64,000 bases of DNA. Source: UKL13-2 sp036394575 (lineage in GTDB: Bacteria; Pseudomonadota; Gammaproteobacteria; Burkholderiales; Usitatibacteraceae). Both the position numbers and the translations under genes were made by a program. The first letter of the stretch is position 1. Every line of letters begins with the position of its first letter. Under the pieces are notes generated by a model. It was not told the DNA's origin and did no database searches. It saw only the letters and a list, made by a program, of their open reading frames with translations. Of the stretch, positions 1-8,643 are shown one piece after another. The DNA lies in contig DASWEY010000034.1 of the NCBI GenBank assembly GCA_036394575.1, positions 1 through 64,000 of the forward strand, written 5' to 3'.

Positions 1-36
1 CGGTATACCCGTGCGAAAGTAGGTCATCGCCAAGAC
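1..36 (+). rRNA. rrf: 5S rRNA, 3' end (partial)
   Basis: The first bases match the conserved 3' arm of betaproteobacterial 5S rRNA (a CCCGTGCGAAAGTAGGTCATC-type stretch followed by GCCAAGA). The gene enters from outside the window, so only its last third is present. A strong terminator follows directly, which fits the end of an rRNA operon running rightward. Confidence 0.85.
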
Positions 37-47
37 CCATTCAAGAC

Positions 48-86
48 AAACGCCCCGGAGGTTCACCCCCCGGGGCGTTTGCCTTT
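48..86 (+). terminator. Rho-independent terminator of the rRNA operon
   Basis: An 11-bp perfect stem (left arm AAACGCCCCGG at 48-58, right arm CCGGGGCGTTT at 70-80) is followed by GCCTTTT. It sits a dozen bases after the 5S rRNA end and ahead of the convergent sensor-kinase gene. Confidence 0.85.
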
Positions 87-116
87 TATAGACCCGGTGA
101 CAAAAAAACCACGCAG

Positions 117-1757
117 CTACCCAAGGGGTATACGAAACTCAAAACGCACACCGCTGTTATCGCGCAAATTTGATGCGCTTACATCGCCGCCGTGGAAATC
201 CGCAATCAGTCTGACAATATAAAGTCCAAGACCAAGATGGCTGTGCTGATTGCCACCATGTTCCCGGGCCGAAACCATCGAGGTGAAGAGCGTCGGTAGT
301 ACGGCTGCGCTGATTGCAGGCCCGCGGTTTTCAACTGTCAGCAAGGCGTCTCCGGATTCGGTGAATACGGAGGTGACAATCGCCGTGTCCGGAGCGGCAA
401 AATCGGTAGCATTCTGGATCAGCTTGTCCAATAGCTGGGCGATCGCATCCGGGAGCCCCTTGATCATGATCGGGTTTGATGGGCGGCTGAATTCAAATTG
501 AGCGGACGGGTAGACCAGCCGGTAGCCGTCCACGCAACCCGAGACCACGGCGGCCAGATCGAAATATTCCTTTTCGCTGCCCTGCAAAATGCCCTCCAGC
601 TGAGCGGCTTCCGACATGCGCGCAATCAGCAGCGACAGTCGCTTGACACCCTCGTCCGCACGCTCGATGTAAATGCGTTCCGACCGGGCCATATCGGCGT
701 GACGCAAATTATCCAAAGACGAGCGCACTACCGCCACGGGCGTCCGCAATTCATGCGCCAGACGTGACGCCATCTGCTCCAGATAGGCGTTGTAGCGGGC
801 AAGGCGATGCAACACCTCTTCAAGTGTCCTCGCCAATGCGCCAATCTCATCCCGCGATCTGGACCCTGCAATCGCGCCGGTAATACGACCGTGCGCATCG
901 ATTGCCCGATCGGCATCCATGCGCAGGCGTTCCACGCGATAGGTGAGGCGCGAAGCGAACAGGATCAATGCCAGACCGCCGACCAGAAAAACGACCAGGC
1001 TTGTCGTAAGCAGGGACTCCAGCGCGGCAACGGTAATTGCTTGGTTACCGCCCGCCGATTCTTCAACGACTACAGCGCCGACAATTTCGTCACCAGACCA
1101 GATCGGCTGGGCCGCGGATAGCACCACGGTATGCATGTCCTTTGCATAGCGCCAAAGCTGGGTAGGTTCGCCGTTTAGCGCGCGATCAACCTGCGACATG
1201 ACCGCGCGCTCAGCCAGAGCCGGATCATCGGCCACCACGCTCGCTGGGCCGGCGGGGAAAAACGAATTCATCAGGGGGCGGATGAGATGACGTAGCACGG
1301 TTTGGATACCCGTCGTTGGCGCGGAAGGCGCATCCGCCACGCTCAAATTCCCGGACAAGCCGCGCACGCGCGAACGTGCATCCACAACCCAGATTCGTGA
1401 CGCGTTCTTCGCCACCACCGCCAGAATCCGCTCAATTTCCTCCGACGGCTGGTATGCTGCGCCCAGACTGGATGCGGTCTCTGGATCGGAGCTGCCAAAC
1501 AGCGCAACCAGACGCCGCCGCTCTTCTTCCTCACCGCTTTGCAGCGCCAATTCGCGCGGCATCAATTGCGGTCTGTCCGAGAGCGTGGCGGACAGCAGAT
1601 GCGCAGCACTGACCAGGACTTGCTGCTGTCCGGTACGCAAATAGCTCTGCATATCCATCACAAATCGGAAGCCGATAAGAGGGATGAACAGCAAGAATAG
1701 CGAGACCAGCAGGAGCTGGGCCCGGATGCCGACAAGAACCCGTGGGATTCTGATCAC
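117..1757 (-). CDS. Membrane sensor histidine kinase, PdsS-like
   Basis: A 546-residue sensor kinase. Two membrane segments (about residues 12-31 and 249-269) enclose a periplasmic sensing region of some 215 residues, followed by a HAMP linker (about 268-322), a HisKA domain with phospho-acceptor His335 in the motif RLAHELRTP, and a HATPase domain with the G-box GLGLYIVR near the C-terminus. It would autophosphorylate and pass phosphate to the response regulator encoded 25 nt upstream in the same direction. From memory, the linker and dimerisation region (AGSRSRDEIG, then SRLAHELRTPVAVVRSSLDN) resemble kinases of the proteobacterial dedicated sortase system, but no sortase gene is visible here. 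The histidine kinase call is certain; the subfamily is an inference. Confidence 0.93.
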   Translation of the reverse strand: MIRIPRVLVGIRAQLLLVSLFLLFIPLIGFRFVMDMQSYLRTGQQQVLVSAAHLLSATLSDRPQLMPRELALQSGEEEERRRLVALFGSSDPETASSLGAAYQPSEEIERILAVVAKNASRIWVVDARSRVRGLSGNLSVADAPSAPTTGIQTVLRHLIRPLMNSFFPAGPASVVADDPALAERAVMSQVDRALNGEPTQLWRYAKDMHTVVLSAAQPIWSGDEIVGAVVVEESAGGNQAITVAALESLLTTSLVVFLVGGLALILFASRLTYRVERLRMDADRAIDAHGRITGAIAGSRSRDEIGALARTLEEVLHRLARYNAYLEQMASRLAHELRTPVAVVRSSLDNLRHADMARSERIYIERADEGVKRLSLLIARMSEAAQLEGILQGSEKEYFDLAAVVSGCVDGYRLVYPSAQFEFSRPSNPIMIKGLPDAIAQLLDKLIQNATDFAAPDTAIVTSVFTESGDALLTVENRGPAISAAVLPTLFTSMVSAREHGGNQHSHLGLGLYIVRLIADFHGGDVSASNLRDNSGVRFEFRIPLG

Positions 1758-1782
1758 GACTATCAGTGAAAAGGCAAGGCGC

Positions 1783-2475
1783 TCAATTCGTCTTCCAGCG
1801 ATAGCCCATGCCGTAAATGGTTTCGATCTCGTCGAAATCCTGGTCTACTGCCAGGAATTTTTTGCGAATGCGTTTCATATGCGAAGTGATGGTGTTGTCA
1901 TCGACCACCAGTTCCGCCTCGCGCATGAGTTGATCGCGATTCTTTACATGGCCGGGAAATTTGGTAAGCGCATGCACCATCCAGAATTCGGTCACCGTCA
2001 ACACCACATCGCGTGCTTTCCATGAGACTGCCAGACGGTTGATATCCAACGTCATATCGCCGCGATGCAGCACGTCCTCGGCTCGGGCCGGTTGCCTGAG
2101 CGCATCCAGCCGGCGGAACAGCGCAGCGATGCGGGCGATCAAATGCGGCAGGCTGACATCCTTGGTGACGTAGTCGTCTGCACCGAGCCTCAGACCCGAG
2201 ACGATATCGATGTCGCTATCCCGCGCCGATAGGAAAATGATCGGCAGCGTTGCCGACATCGCGCGCAATTCGCGACACAGGGTAAATCCGCCGTCGGTCT
2301 CGCTGCCCAGGCCGATGTCGATCACGGCAAGATCAGGGAGACGCGTCCGGAAAGCATTCATCGCATCGCTGCGCAGGCCAAATGCTTCCACTTCATATCC
2401 GCCTCGTACCAACGCGTCGGCGTAGTTCTTGCGGATGCTACTGTCATCTTCGACGATGGCGATTCGCTTCAACAT
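1783..2475 (-). CDS. OmpR-family response regulator, PdsR-like
   Basis: A 230-residue DNA-binding response regulator. The receiver domain (about 1-120) has the acidic pair E9/D10, phospho-acceptor Asp53 (VIDIGLG) and Lys105 (VTKD). A winged-helix trans_reg_C domain (about 135-228) ends in the typical YGMGYRW. It is first in a two-gene unit with the histidine kinase 25 nt downstream. The wording around Asp53 and the stretch SARDSDIDIVSGLRLGADDY recall the regulator of the proteobacterial dedicated sortase system. The target genes cannot be read from this window. Confidence 0.95.
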   Translation of the reverse strand: MLKRIAIVEDDSSIRKNYADALVRGGYEVEAFGLRSDAMNAFRTRLPDLAVIDIGLGSETDGGFTLCRELRAMSATLPIIFLSARDSDIDIVSGLRLGADDYVTKDVSLPHLIARIAALFRRLDALRQPARAEDVLHRGDMTLDINRLAVSWKARDVVLTVTEFWMVHALTKFPGHVKNRDQLMREAELVVDDNTITSHMKRIRKKFLAVDQDFDEIETIYGMGYRWKTN

Positions 2476-2784
2476 AAGTTTGTTCCCCCGGACTTCACTG
2501 AATATTCCGAGCGACTATACCGCAAGCCGCTGCCGCGACACGTAGGTCGCGGTGCAATGCCTTTTTGTCGCCATATTCGGACCTGGCGCGCATTCGCGAT
2601 ACTACGAAGATGCCCGATCGCAGTGCCCAGTGGCTCCGAGGCCACGTGAGCCTCCGAACTCCGCGGAAGAAATGAAATCGTCACGACTACCATAGGGATG
2701 CCTTTAATCCTGCCGGATTTTGTGGAGATGCTCCTGGTGTGGGCTTATCTGCGGTCCAGCGAGATCTTCTAAAAATCAAGGCGC
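2476..2784. other. Intergenic region between divergent genes
   Basis: About 310 bases between the leftward response regulator and the promoter of the rightward radical SAM gene. The possible reading frames here (for example one of 74 codons over the response-regulator start) have no recognisable family features. It presumably carries the promoter of the two-component operon, but I could not pick out a convincing one. Confidence 0.4.
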
Positions 2785-2805
2785 TTGCAAGGCAAGGAAT
2801 AAATA

Positions 2806-2821
2806 CTGTATATTTATACAG
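2806..2821 (+). promoter_or_regulatory. LexA (SOS) box overlapping a candidate promoter
   Basis: The 16-mer CTGTATATTTATACAG fits the gammaproteobacterial/betaproteobacterial LexA consensus CTGT-N8-ACAG exactly, with an all-AT centre. It ends 20 nt before the radical SAM start codon. A plausible promoter is TTGCAA (2785-2790), an 18-bp spacer and TATATT (2809-2814), so bound LexA would cover the -10 element. A weak ribosome site (AAGG, 2831-2834 region) follows. Confidence 0.85.
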
Positions 2822-2841
2822 TTTAAAGATAAGGTGCGCCA

Positions 2842-3972
2842 ATGTCCTTGAAACCCGCCAATTCTGCTGCCGGCTATCTGCGCGACCAGCCTCACAAGGG
2901 GCGTGGCGCAGCGTTGAATCTTGAGGGGCGTTTCGAGCAGTGGCAGCGCGAGGCTTATGCCGATGGCTGGGAAGCCGAGGCGCAAGACGCGGCAGCGGAA
3001 ATCGGCGCAGCCGGACTGAAGACTGTGATTACGCATGAAATTGCCAAGAGCATAATTTCGGAAAATGATTCCCCGGATATTCCGTTTCGCTACTCCCTGA
3101 ACCCTTATCGCGGCTGCGAGCACGGCTGCATCTACTGCTTTGCCCGCCCCAGCCATGCGTATCTTGGCCTTTCGCCAGGGCTGGATTTCGAGACGCGCAT
3201 TTTCGCGAAGGTAAATGCGCCTTCCCTGCTGCGCACAGAGCTATCCAGGCGTGGCTATCGCTGCGAGGTCATCAGTTTGGGCATTAACACCGATGCCTAT
3301 CAGCCCTGCGAGCGGGAGTACCAACTGACGCGGCAATGTCTGGAAGTGATGAGCGAGTTTAACCAGCCGGTGTCGCTGATAACCAAGTCAGCATTGATTG
3401 AGCGGGATATCGATATCCTGAAGTCCCTGATGGCGCGTCGCCTGGTACACGTCGCTATTTCCTTGACCACACTGGATCATCAGGTCTCGCGCTATCTTGA
3501 ACCGCGCACCGCCGCCCCCACCAGGCGTCTGCAGACGATTCGCCGTCTGGCAGAAAGCGGTATTCCAGTGGGCGTCAATGTCGCGCCGGTGATCCCGTTC
3601 CTGACCGATCACGAGTTGGAGACCTTGCTGGACGCCGCGCAATTAGCCGGCGCAAGTTCTGCGGGTTATGTCTTGCTGCGTTTGCCCTGGGAGCTGAAAT
3701 CGCTGTTCCGCAACTGGCTGGAAACGCACTTCCCGCTGAAGGCGGAGCACGTTATGTCACGCCTTCAGCAAATGCGTGGGGGCAAGGACAACGATCCGAA
3801 TTTTGGCTCACGCATGTTGGGGCAGGGCATTTTTGCAGAACTGTTGCGCCAGCGTTTCGTCCGTGCAAGCGCGCGATTGGGGATGGGCACTTACGGCCGT
3901 AATGCGATGCGGAAACTGGAAGTGAGCCGTTTTGCGGTACCCGGACGAGCGGTTCAGGGCTCCCTGTTCTGA
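2842..3972 (+). CDS. PA0069-family radical SAM protein, SOS-controlled
   Basis: A 376-residue radical SAM enzyme related to spore photoproduct lyase-like proteins. The iron-sulfur binding motif is C-x3-C-x2-C at Cys92, Cys96 and Cys99 (GCEHGCIYCFARPSHAY), preceded by the family signature NPYRG. The biochemical reaction of the family is not established; a role in nucleic acid repair is suspected because of its SplB relationship and SOS control. The perfect LexA box just upstream implies induction by DNA damage. From memory, PA0069 itself belongs to the Pseudomonas aeruginosa LexA regulon, which agrees. The gene stands alone: the next gene starts 160 nt downstream with its own strong ribosome site. 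Confidence 0.93.
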   Translation: MSLKPANSAAGYLRDQPHKGRGAALNLEGRFEQWQREAYADGWEAEAQDAAAEIGAAGLKTVITHEIAKSIISENDSPDIPFRYSLNPYRGCEHGCIYCFARPSHAYLGLSPGLDFETRIFAKVNAPSLLRTELSRRGYRCEVISLGINTDAYQPCEREYQLTRQCLEVMSEFNQPVSLITKSALIERDIDILKSLMARRLVHVAISLTTLDHQVSRYLEPRTAAPTRRLQTIRRLAESGIPVGVNVAPVIPFLTDHELETLLDAAQLAGASSAGYVLLRLPWELKSLFRNWLETHFPLKAEHVMSRLQQMRGGKDNDPNFGSRMLGQGIFAELLRQRFVRASARLGMGTYGRNAMRKLEVSRFAVPGRAVQGSLF

Positions 3973-4132
3973 TGCCGGGAAATTGATGCAGGTTGCAGCT
4001 GATCTGATTTGGCCAAGCGAGCGGCTGAAAAGGCCTGCTACCAAGGTGTTTTTTTGTGAATAGGCTAAAATACTGACGGAGCGCCAGCAAAACAAAATCA
4101 GGTGCCTCGCATCGTTTACTTTCGGAGGAAAC

Positions 4133-5113
4133 ATGAAACTGAAGTCCTTGGTATTAGCTGCCGCAGCTATGGTGTTTGCAGCCGGTCTGTTGTCAGCGCA
4201 TGCGGAAACCTATCCATCAAAACCCATTACGATGATTGTTCCCTTTGCGGCAGGCGGGCCCACCGATACGGTGGCGCGCACCGTTGCGGGCGTCATGTCA
4301 AAATCACTGGGACAGCAGGTAATCATTGAGAACGTCGGCGGTGCGGGCGGTACCATCGGCGTCGCACGCGCCGTCGCGGCGTCAGCAGATGGCTATACCA
4401 TTCTGTTGATGCATATTGGTATTTCTACGGCGCCCGCGCTGTACCGCAACCTGAAATACGATGTTACCAAGGATCTGGAGCCGATCGGCTTGGTTACCGA
4501 GGTGCCGATGACACTGATTGCCAAAAAGGACCTGCCGCCTAACGGGTTCAGGGATTTCCTGGCATATCTGAAGGCAAACAAGGACAAGATTTCATATGCC
4601 AATGCAGGCGTCGGGTCGGCGTCCCACCTCTGTGGCATGCTGTTCATGAGCGCAATCGGAACCGATGTCCTCACGGTGCCTTATAAAGGCACCTCGCCCG
4701 CGATGACCGATTTGCTGGGCGGCCAGGTTGATTTCATGTGCGATCAGACAACCAATACCACCTCGCAGATCAAGGGCGAAAAGGTCAAGGTCTACGCTGT
4801 AACCTCGACTTCCCGCCTGGCATCGATGCCGAACGTGCCAACCCTGGACGAGTCGGGCCTCAAGGGATTTTCGGTCGGCGTATGGCATGGGGTGTGGGCG
4901 CCGAAAGGGACGCCCAAGACAATCAACGACAGGCTGGTCAAGGCCTTGCAGGATGCATTGAAAGACGAGAACGTGAAAGCGCGTTTTGCCGAACTGGGGA
5001 CGCTGCCGGAGCCACTCAATCGACAGAATCCCGAAGCCTTGCGCGCCCATTTGGTATCCGAAATCGGCAAATGGGGTCCGATCATCAAAAAAGCGGGTGT
5101 CTACGCAGACTGA
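4133..5113 (+). CDS. Bug-family tripartite tricarboxylate transporter substrate-binding protein
   Basis: A 326-residue periplasmic binding protein. A Sec signal peptide (about 1-24, ending SAHA) is followed by the hallmark YPSKPITMIVPFAAGGPTD of Bug/TctC receptors, which bind small carboxylates for TTT transporters. Downstream family marks include YANAGVGSASHL and PYKGTSPAMTDLLGG. The start is fixed by a good ribosome site, GGAGG, 6 nt upstream. No TctA/TctB membrane genes are adjacent, so it is one of the orphan receptors that are abundant in Burkholderiales; the ligand is unknown. A hairpin terminator follows. Confidence 0.95.
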   Translation: MKLKSLVLAAAAMVFAAGLLSAHAETYPSKPITMIVPFAAGGPTDTVARTVAGVMSKSLGQQVIIENVGGAGGTIGVARAVAASADGYTILLMHIGISTAPALYRNLKYDVTKDLEPIGLVTEVPMTLIAKKDLPPNGFRDFLAYLKANKDKISYANAGVGSASHLCGMLFMSAIGTDVLTVPYKGTSPAMTDLLGGQVDFMCDQTTNTTSQIKGEKVKVYAVTSTSRLASMPNVPTLDESGLKGFSVGVWHGVWAPKGTPKTINDRLVKALQDALKDENVKARFAELGTLPEPLNRQNPEALRAHLVSEIGKWGPIIKKAGVYAD

Positions 5114-5138
5114 GTCGTCCGCGGCATTGAGTTTTTAC

Positions 5139-5168
5139 AGCGCCCGGCCATGCCGGGCGCTGCCATTT
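5139..5168 (+). terminator. Hairpin terminator after the Bug receptor gene
   Basis: A 9-bp stem, AGCGCCCGG (5139-5147) and CCGGGCGCT (5153-5161), with a 5-nt loop, followed by GCCATTTTG. The T-run is short, so termination strength is uncertain. It sits 25 nt after the stop codon and just before the next gene. Confidence 0.6.
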
Positions 5169-5186
5169 TGAAGGTAAACTTTGCCC

Positions 5187-6077
5187 ATGACTCGTGCAAC
5201 CCGAAGCAGCAAACCACAATTCTTTCAGGACACCATCGCCATCGTTTACGATTTCGATGGCACGCTGTCCCCGCAGCCCATGCAGGAATATACGGTGCTG
5301 CCGAAGATCGGCATCGAGCCCGCCGCGTTTTGGAAGCAGGTGCATAGAGAGGCGGTCGAGACCGATTCCGACCCGATGCTGGTCTATATGCGCCTGATGA
5401 TGGAAAAGCTGTACAAGAATGACGATGTGAAAATAACGCGCGACGATTTTTCCGCCATGGCGCAAAAGATCCAGTATTTCCCCGGCGTGGAAAGCTGGTT
5501 CCCGCGTATCAATGCCTATGTCAGGAAGCGCGGCAACGCGCGCGTCAATGTACAGCACTACATCATCTCAGCCGGTCAGAAGGAAATACTGGAAGGCATT
5601 TCCATCCGCAAATTTTTCAAGCAGATTTACGCGTCCGAATATCATTTCAATCAGTATGGCATTGCCACCTTTCCGAAATTGCTGATCACGGATACCTCAA
5701 AAACGCAGTTCCTGTTTCGCATCAACAAGGGCAAGGAATTGCTGTCGGAGTCCATCAATGAGCATATGCCGGAAAGCGCCAGGCCCATTCCCTTCCAGAA
5801 CATTATCTATATCGGTGATGGCATGACGGATGTGCCTTCCATGGCGCTGAACAAGAAAAGCGGCGGGCATGCGATTGCCGTATTCAATCCGAAAACGCCG
5901 CGAACCAAGGAAACCTGCGTCAAGCTGCTCGATGCCGGCAGGGTGGACTTTATCGCGCCAGCCGATTACCGCGAGGCAAGCAAACTTGCGGGACGGGTAG
6001 AGCTGCTGCTGGATTCGGTCATCGCCGGTATCGCTTATGCAGCCGAAGTCGCTGCCTGCAAGGCAGAGCATGGCTAG
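5187..6077 (+). CDS. HAD-superfamily hydrolase
   Basis: A 296-residue haloacid dehalogenase-type protein. Motif I is IVYDFDGTLSP (nucleophile Asp22, acid/base Asp24) and motif IV is YIGDGMTDVPS. This arrangement resembles phosphoserine phosphatase-like HAD proteins, but the substrate cannot be told from sequence. I start at the ATG preceded by AAGGT; an in-frame TTG two codons earlier is closer to that ribosome site but less likely. It lies 21 nt before birA and could be transcribed with it. Confidence 0.85.
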   Translation: MTRATRSSKPQFFQDTIAIVYDFDGTLSPQPMQEYTVLPKIGIEPAAFWKQVHREAVETDSDPMLVYMRLMMEKLYKNDDVKITRDDFSAMAQKIQYFPGVESWFPRINAYVRKRGNARVNVQHYIISAGQKEILEGISIRKFFKQIYASEYHFNQYGIATFPKLLITDTSKTQFLFRINKGKELLSESINEHMPESARPIPFQNIIYIGDGMTDVPSMALNKKSGGHAIAVFNPKTPRTKETCVKLLDAGRVDFIAPADYREASKLAGRVELLLDSVIAGIAYAAEVAACKAEHG

Positions 6078-6098
6078 TACATTTTGACTGAATAGAAT

Positions 6099-7133
6099 AT
6101 GCGTCCACTGGCCTTCCAGGTCCTGCGCGCGCTTTCCCATCAGCATTTTGTGTCAGGGGCCGCCCTGGCAAAAAGCATGGGGGTCTCACGCAGCGCCATT
6201 TCCGACGCCCTCAGGGATGCCACCGGGCAAGGCATCGAAATATTCAAATTGACACGCCGCGGCTATCGTCTGGCGGCGCCGCTGGATCTGCTCGATCTCG
6301 AGGTTATGCGCCAACACTTGGGGGAGGCAACCTGGCGCGTCGATGTCGATATTGTCGAGGTTATCGGCTCGACAAATACTGAACTGGCGAAACGTGCGGC
6401 GGCGGGCGCGCCCGGTGGCAGCTGTATTGCCGCCGAGATTCAGACCGATGGGCGTGGCCGCCGCGGCCGTCATTGGAAGTCAGGCCTGGCCACCTCGCTG
6501 ACCTTCTCCCTGCTGTGGCGCTTTGATCGTGGCGCTGCGCAACTGGGCGGGCTGTCGCTGGCTGTAGGCCTGGCGATCGTGAGGGCCTTGCGCAAAACGG
6601 GCATCGGCGCGGTCGGCGTCAAATGGCCAAACGATATCGTGCTCGATGGAAAAAAACTGGGTGGCGTATTGATCGAAACCCAGGGGGATATGCTGGGGCC
6701 CACAGCGGTCGTTATTGGTGTCGGCATCAACGTCCGTCTGCCCGAGCTGCTGAGTGCCGATATTGACCAGGCTGTTACCGATGTCCAATCGCAACTGCTC
6801 AGCCCGGTGTCAAGGAGCCTGTTGCTGGCAACACTTTTGCGCGAACTGGTATCGATACTGGAGCAGTTCAGCGCCGCAGGTTTTCCCGCCTTGCGCGAAG
6901 AATGGCTTGGCAGCCATGCACTTCACAATCGCGGCATTCAGGTAATGCGCGACACGGCCGATACTTTCGAGGCAGTGGTGCGGGATGTGGCGGCAGATGG
7001 CTCGTTAATTGTCGAGGCGGCAGGCCAGCGCATCGTGCTGTCATCCGCCGAAATTTCGGTGCGCGATGCGTCCACGATCAAAAAAAACGGCGCTGTCAAT
7101 ACGCTGCGCCGGGGACAGGGGGCGTCTTCTTGA
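6099..7133 (+). CDS. birA: Bifunctional biotin operon repressor / biotin-protein ligase BirA
   Basis: A 344-residue protein with both BirA parts. An N-terminal winged helix (about 1-60, recognition helix near GVSRSAISDAL) would make it a DNA-binding repressor. The ligase domain carries the biotinyl-AMP loop GRGRRGRHW (118-126) and KWPNDIVLDGKKLGG (175-189). It activates biotin to biotinyl-5'-AMP and transfers it to the acetyl-CoA carboxylase carrier protein. The retained HTH suggests autoregulated biotin synthesis; the bio operon lies in this same window at 57.7-62.4 kb. Its stop codon overlaps the start of coaX by 4 nt, so the two are translationally coupled. Confidence 0.96.
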   Translation: MRPLAFQVLRALSHQHFVSGAALAKSMGVSRSAISDALRDATGQGIEIFKLTRRGYRLAAPLDLLDLEVMRQHLGEATWRVDVDIVEVIGSTNTELAKRAAAGAPGGSCIAAEIQTDGRGRRGRHWKSGLATSLTFSLLWRFDRGAAQLGGLSLAVGLAIVRALRKTGIGAVGVKWPNDIVLDGKKLGGVLIETQGDMLGPTAVVIGVGINVRLPELLSADIDQAVTDVQSQLLSPVSRSLLLATLLRELVSILEQFSAAGFPALREEWLGSHALHNRGIQVMRDTADTFEAVVRDVAADGSLIVEAAGQRIVLSSAEISVRDASTIKKNGAVNTLRRGQGASS

Positions 7134-7900
7134 ATCAGCTCCTTGCCATCGATGCCGGCAATACGCGCCTCAAGTGGGGGGTGCACGATGGCGGCGGCTG
7201 GGTGCGGAAGGGCGCCATGCCAGTTGCGGAAGCTGCGCTGCCCGGTCGTTTGCAAGACCTGTGGCCAGCGCAGGAAATCAGCAATGCGATTGCCTCGAAT
7301 GTTGCCGGCGACGCCATCGCGACCGCGATTGTAAACGCGCTGCAACCACTGGAGCCCCGATTTATCGTCGCACAGCCTGCACAATGCGGCGTGGTCAACC
7401 AGTACCGAATACCCGCGCAACTCGGCAGCGATCGCTGGGCCGCCCTGGTTGCCGCCTATGCCATGGTGTTGCCTGGGACACTGGCGCCACGGCTGGTGAT
7501 CGTGGCAGGCACGGCACTGACGATCGATGCTCTGACGCCTGATGGCGAATTTACCGGCGGCGTCATAGTGCCCGGCCCGGCACTGATGCGTGCCGCATTG
7601 AATCGCGGCACGGCGCGCCTGCCGGCCGAAAGCGGGGGGTATGAAATATTTCCCTCCGGCACTTTGAATGCAATCGCGACCGGCGCCGTGGAAGCCTGCA
7701 TCGGTGCGATCATCCGCATGCACGCGCATCTCGCCGCTTGCAGCGGTGTCATGCCGGTCTGTATTTTGAGCGGCGGCGCAGCCGGGCTGCTGGCGCCACA
7801 CTTGGAGATGCTTTCCTTTCCGCTCGTCTTCAACGAAAATCTGGTGCTGGACGGTCTTGTGGCCATCTCGACCGAAATGAATTCACCCAAAGACGATTGA
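7130..7900 (+). CDS. coaX: Type III pantothenate kinase
   Basis: A 256-residue ASKHA-fold kinase that phosphorylates pantothenate, the first step of coenzyme A synthesis. Motifs seen are the N-terminal phosphate loop IDAGNTRLKWG (about 7-17), the GSDRWAALVAAYAM stretch and the VVAGTALTIDAL segment, followed by GGVIVPG. The start is taken as TTG overlapping the birA stop (TTGA); an open frame extends further upstream inside birA but contains no family sequence. A G-rich run (ACAGGGGGC) lies 10-15 nt upstream. The birA-coaX pairing is common in betaproteobacteria. Confidence 0.95.
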   Translation: MNQLLAIDAGNTRLKWGVHDGGGWVRKGAMPVAEAALPGRLQDLWPAQEISNAIASNVAGDAIATAIVNALQPLEPRFIVAQPAQCGVVNQYRIPAQLGSDRWAALVAAYAMVLPGTLAPRLVIVAGTALTIDALTPDGEFTGGVIVPGPALMRAALNRGTARLPAESGGYEIFPSGTLNAIATGAVEACIGAIIRMHAHLAACSGVMPVCILSGGAAGLLAPHLEMLSFPLVFNENLVLDGLVAISTEMNSPKDD

Positions 7901-7902
7901 CA

Positions 7903-8640
7903 ATGTTGCGCTTCCTGTTCTTCCTGCTGGCGATTGTCTGCGCAGCATTCGCGGTCGCGATCTACCTGGCGGATTCCAGGCCGCCGACGGATGTGGTGCG
8001 CGAAATCAATCCGGGTGCGCTCAAAATTGTGTCGGTCACGGAAAGCGGCAAGGCGCAGCAGGAGGCGCTCACCAAGAAGCGTATTGTCGATAGCCTGAAT
8101 GGCTCAGCCTGCGTTGATTTTTCGGTCAAGCCTGCCGATGCGGGGCGCGCACAAACCGCTTTTGCCGAGCTGCAGCTGGGCGCGCGCTTGAATACGCGCA
8201 ATATTGAGGATTTCACCCGTTTTGGCGTGGCCACCGCCGCCCAAAACGATAAACGCGTTGCCGATACACTGCTGGCCAATCTGAAAAAAGCAGGTGTCAA
8301 GGATATTACAATATTGCCCGACAACAGCATTTCGTTGGGCGTATTTTCGAGTGAGGAAGCGGCCAGGCGCTATCTTTCAGGACTCGAAAGCAAGGCAGGG
8401 ACTTTGTTGAAAGGGGCGGTAATCAGTCCACGCAATCCGGTAAGCAGGGAGATGGTGTTCACCATCAAGGAGCCGGACATAAATCTGATCGCCAGACTGA
8501 CGGTCATGCAGCGCGATTTCGATTCCAGTGTCCTGAAGGCCGTCAGCTGCGAGGTTCAGGCGCCTGCCGCTGCAACTCCGGCGCCGGCAACTGCCCCTGC
8601 AGCAACGCCAGTAGTTGCCACGCCGACCAAGGGCAAGTAG
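7903..8640 (+). CDS. Membrane-anchored SPOR-like protein
   Basis: A 245-residue protein with one N-terminal membrane segment (about 2-25) and a periplasmic body. Residues about 125-175 (LGVFSSEEAARRYLSGLESK) have the pattern of an SPOR repeat, which binds denuded peptidoglycan at the septum. The C-terminus is rich in Ala and Pro (APATAPAATP), as in linkers of envelope proteins. It starts 2 nt after coaX, so it belongs to the birA-coaX operon. Its stop is only 3 nt from the convergent FAD oxidoreductase stop. The SPOR assignment rests on pattern and is moderate. Confidence 0.75.
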   Translation: MLRFLFFLLAIVCAAFAVAIYLADSRPPTDVVREINPGALKIVSVTESGKAQQEALTKKRIVDSLNGSACVDFSVKPADAGRAQTAFAELQLGARLNTRNIEDFTRFGVATAAQNDKRVADTLLANLKKAGVKDITILPDNSISLGVFSSEEAARRYLSGLESKAGTLLKGAVISPRNPVSREMVFTIKEPDINLIARLTVMQRDFDSSVLKAVSCEVQAPAAATPAPATAPAATPVVATPTKGK

Positions 8641-8643
8641 GAA

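Noticed and set aside
2469..2693. A 74-codon leftward frame ahead of the response regulator
   Set aside because: Overlaps the regulator start, shows no conserved features and would leave no promoter space.
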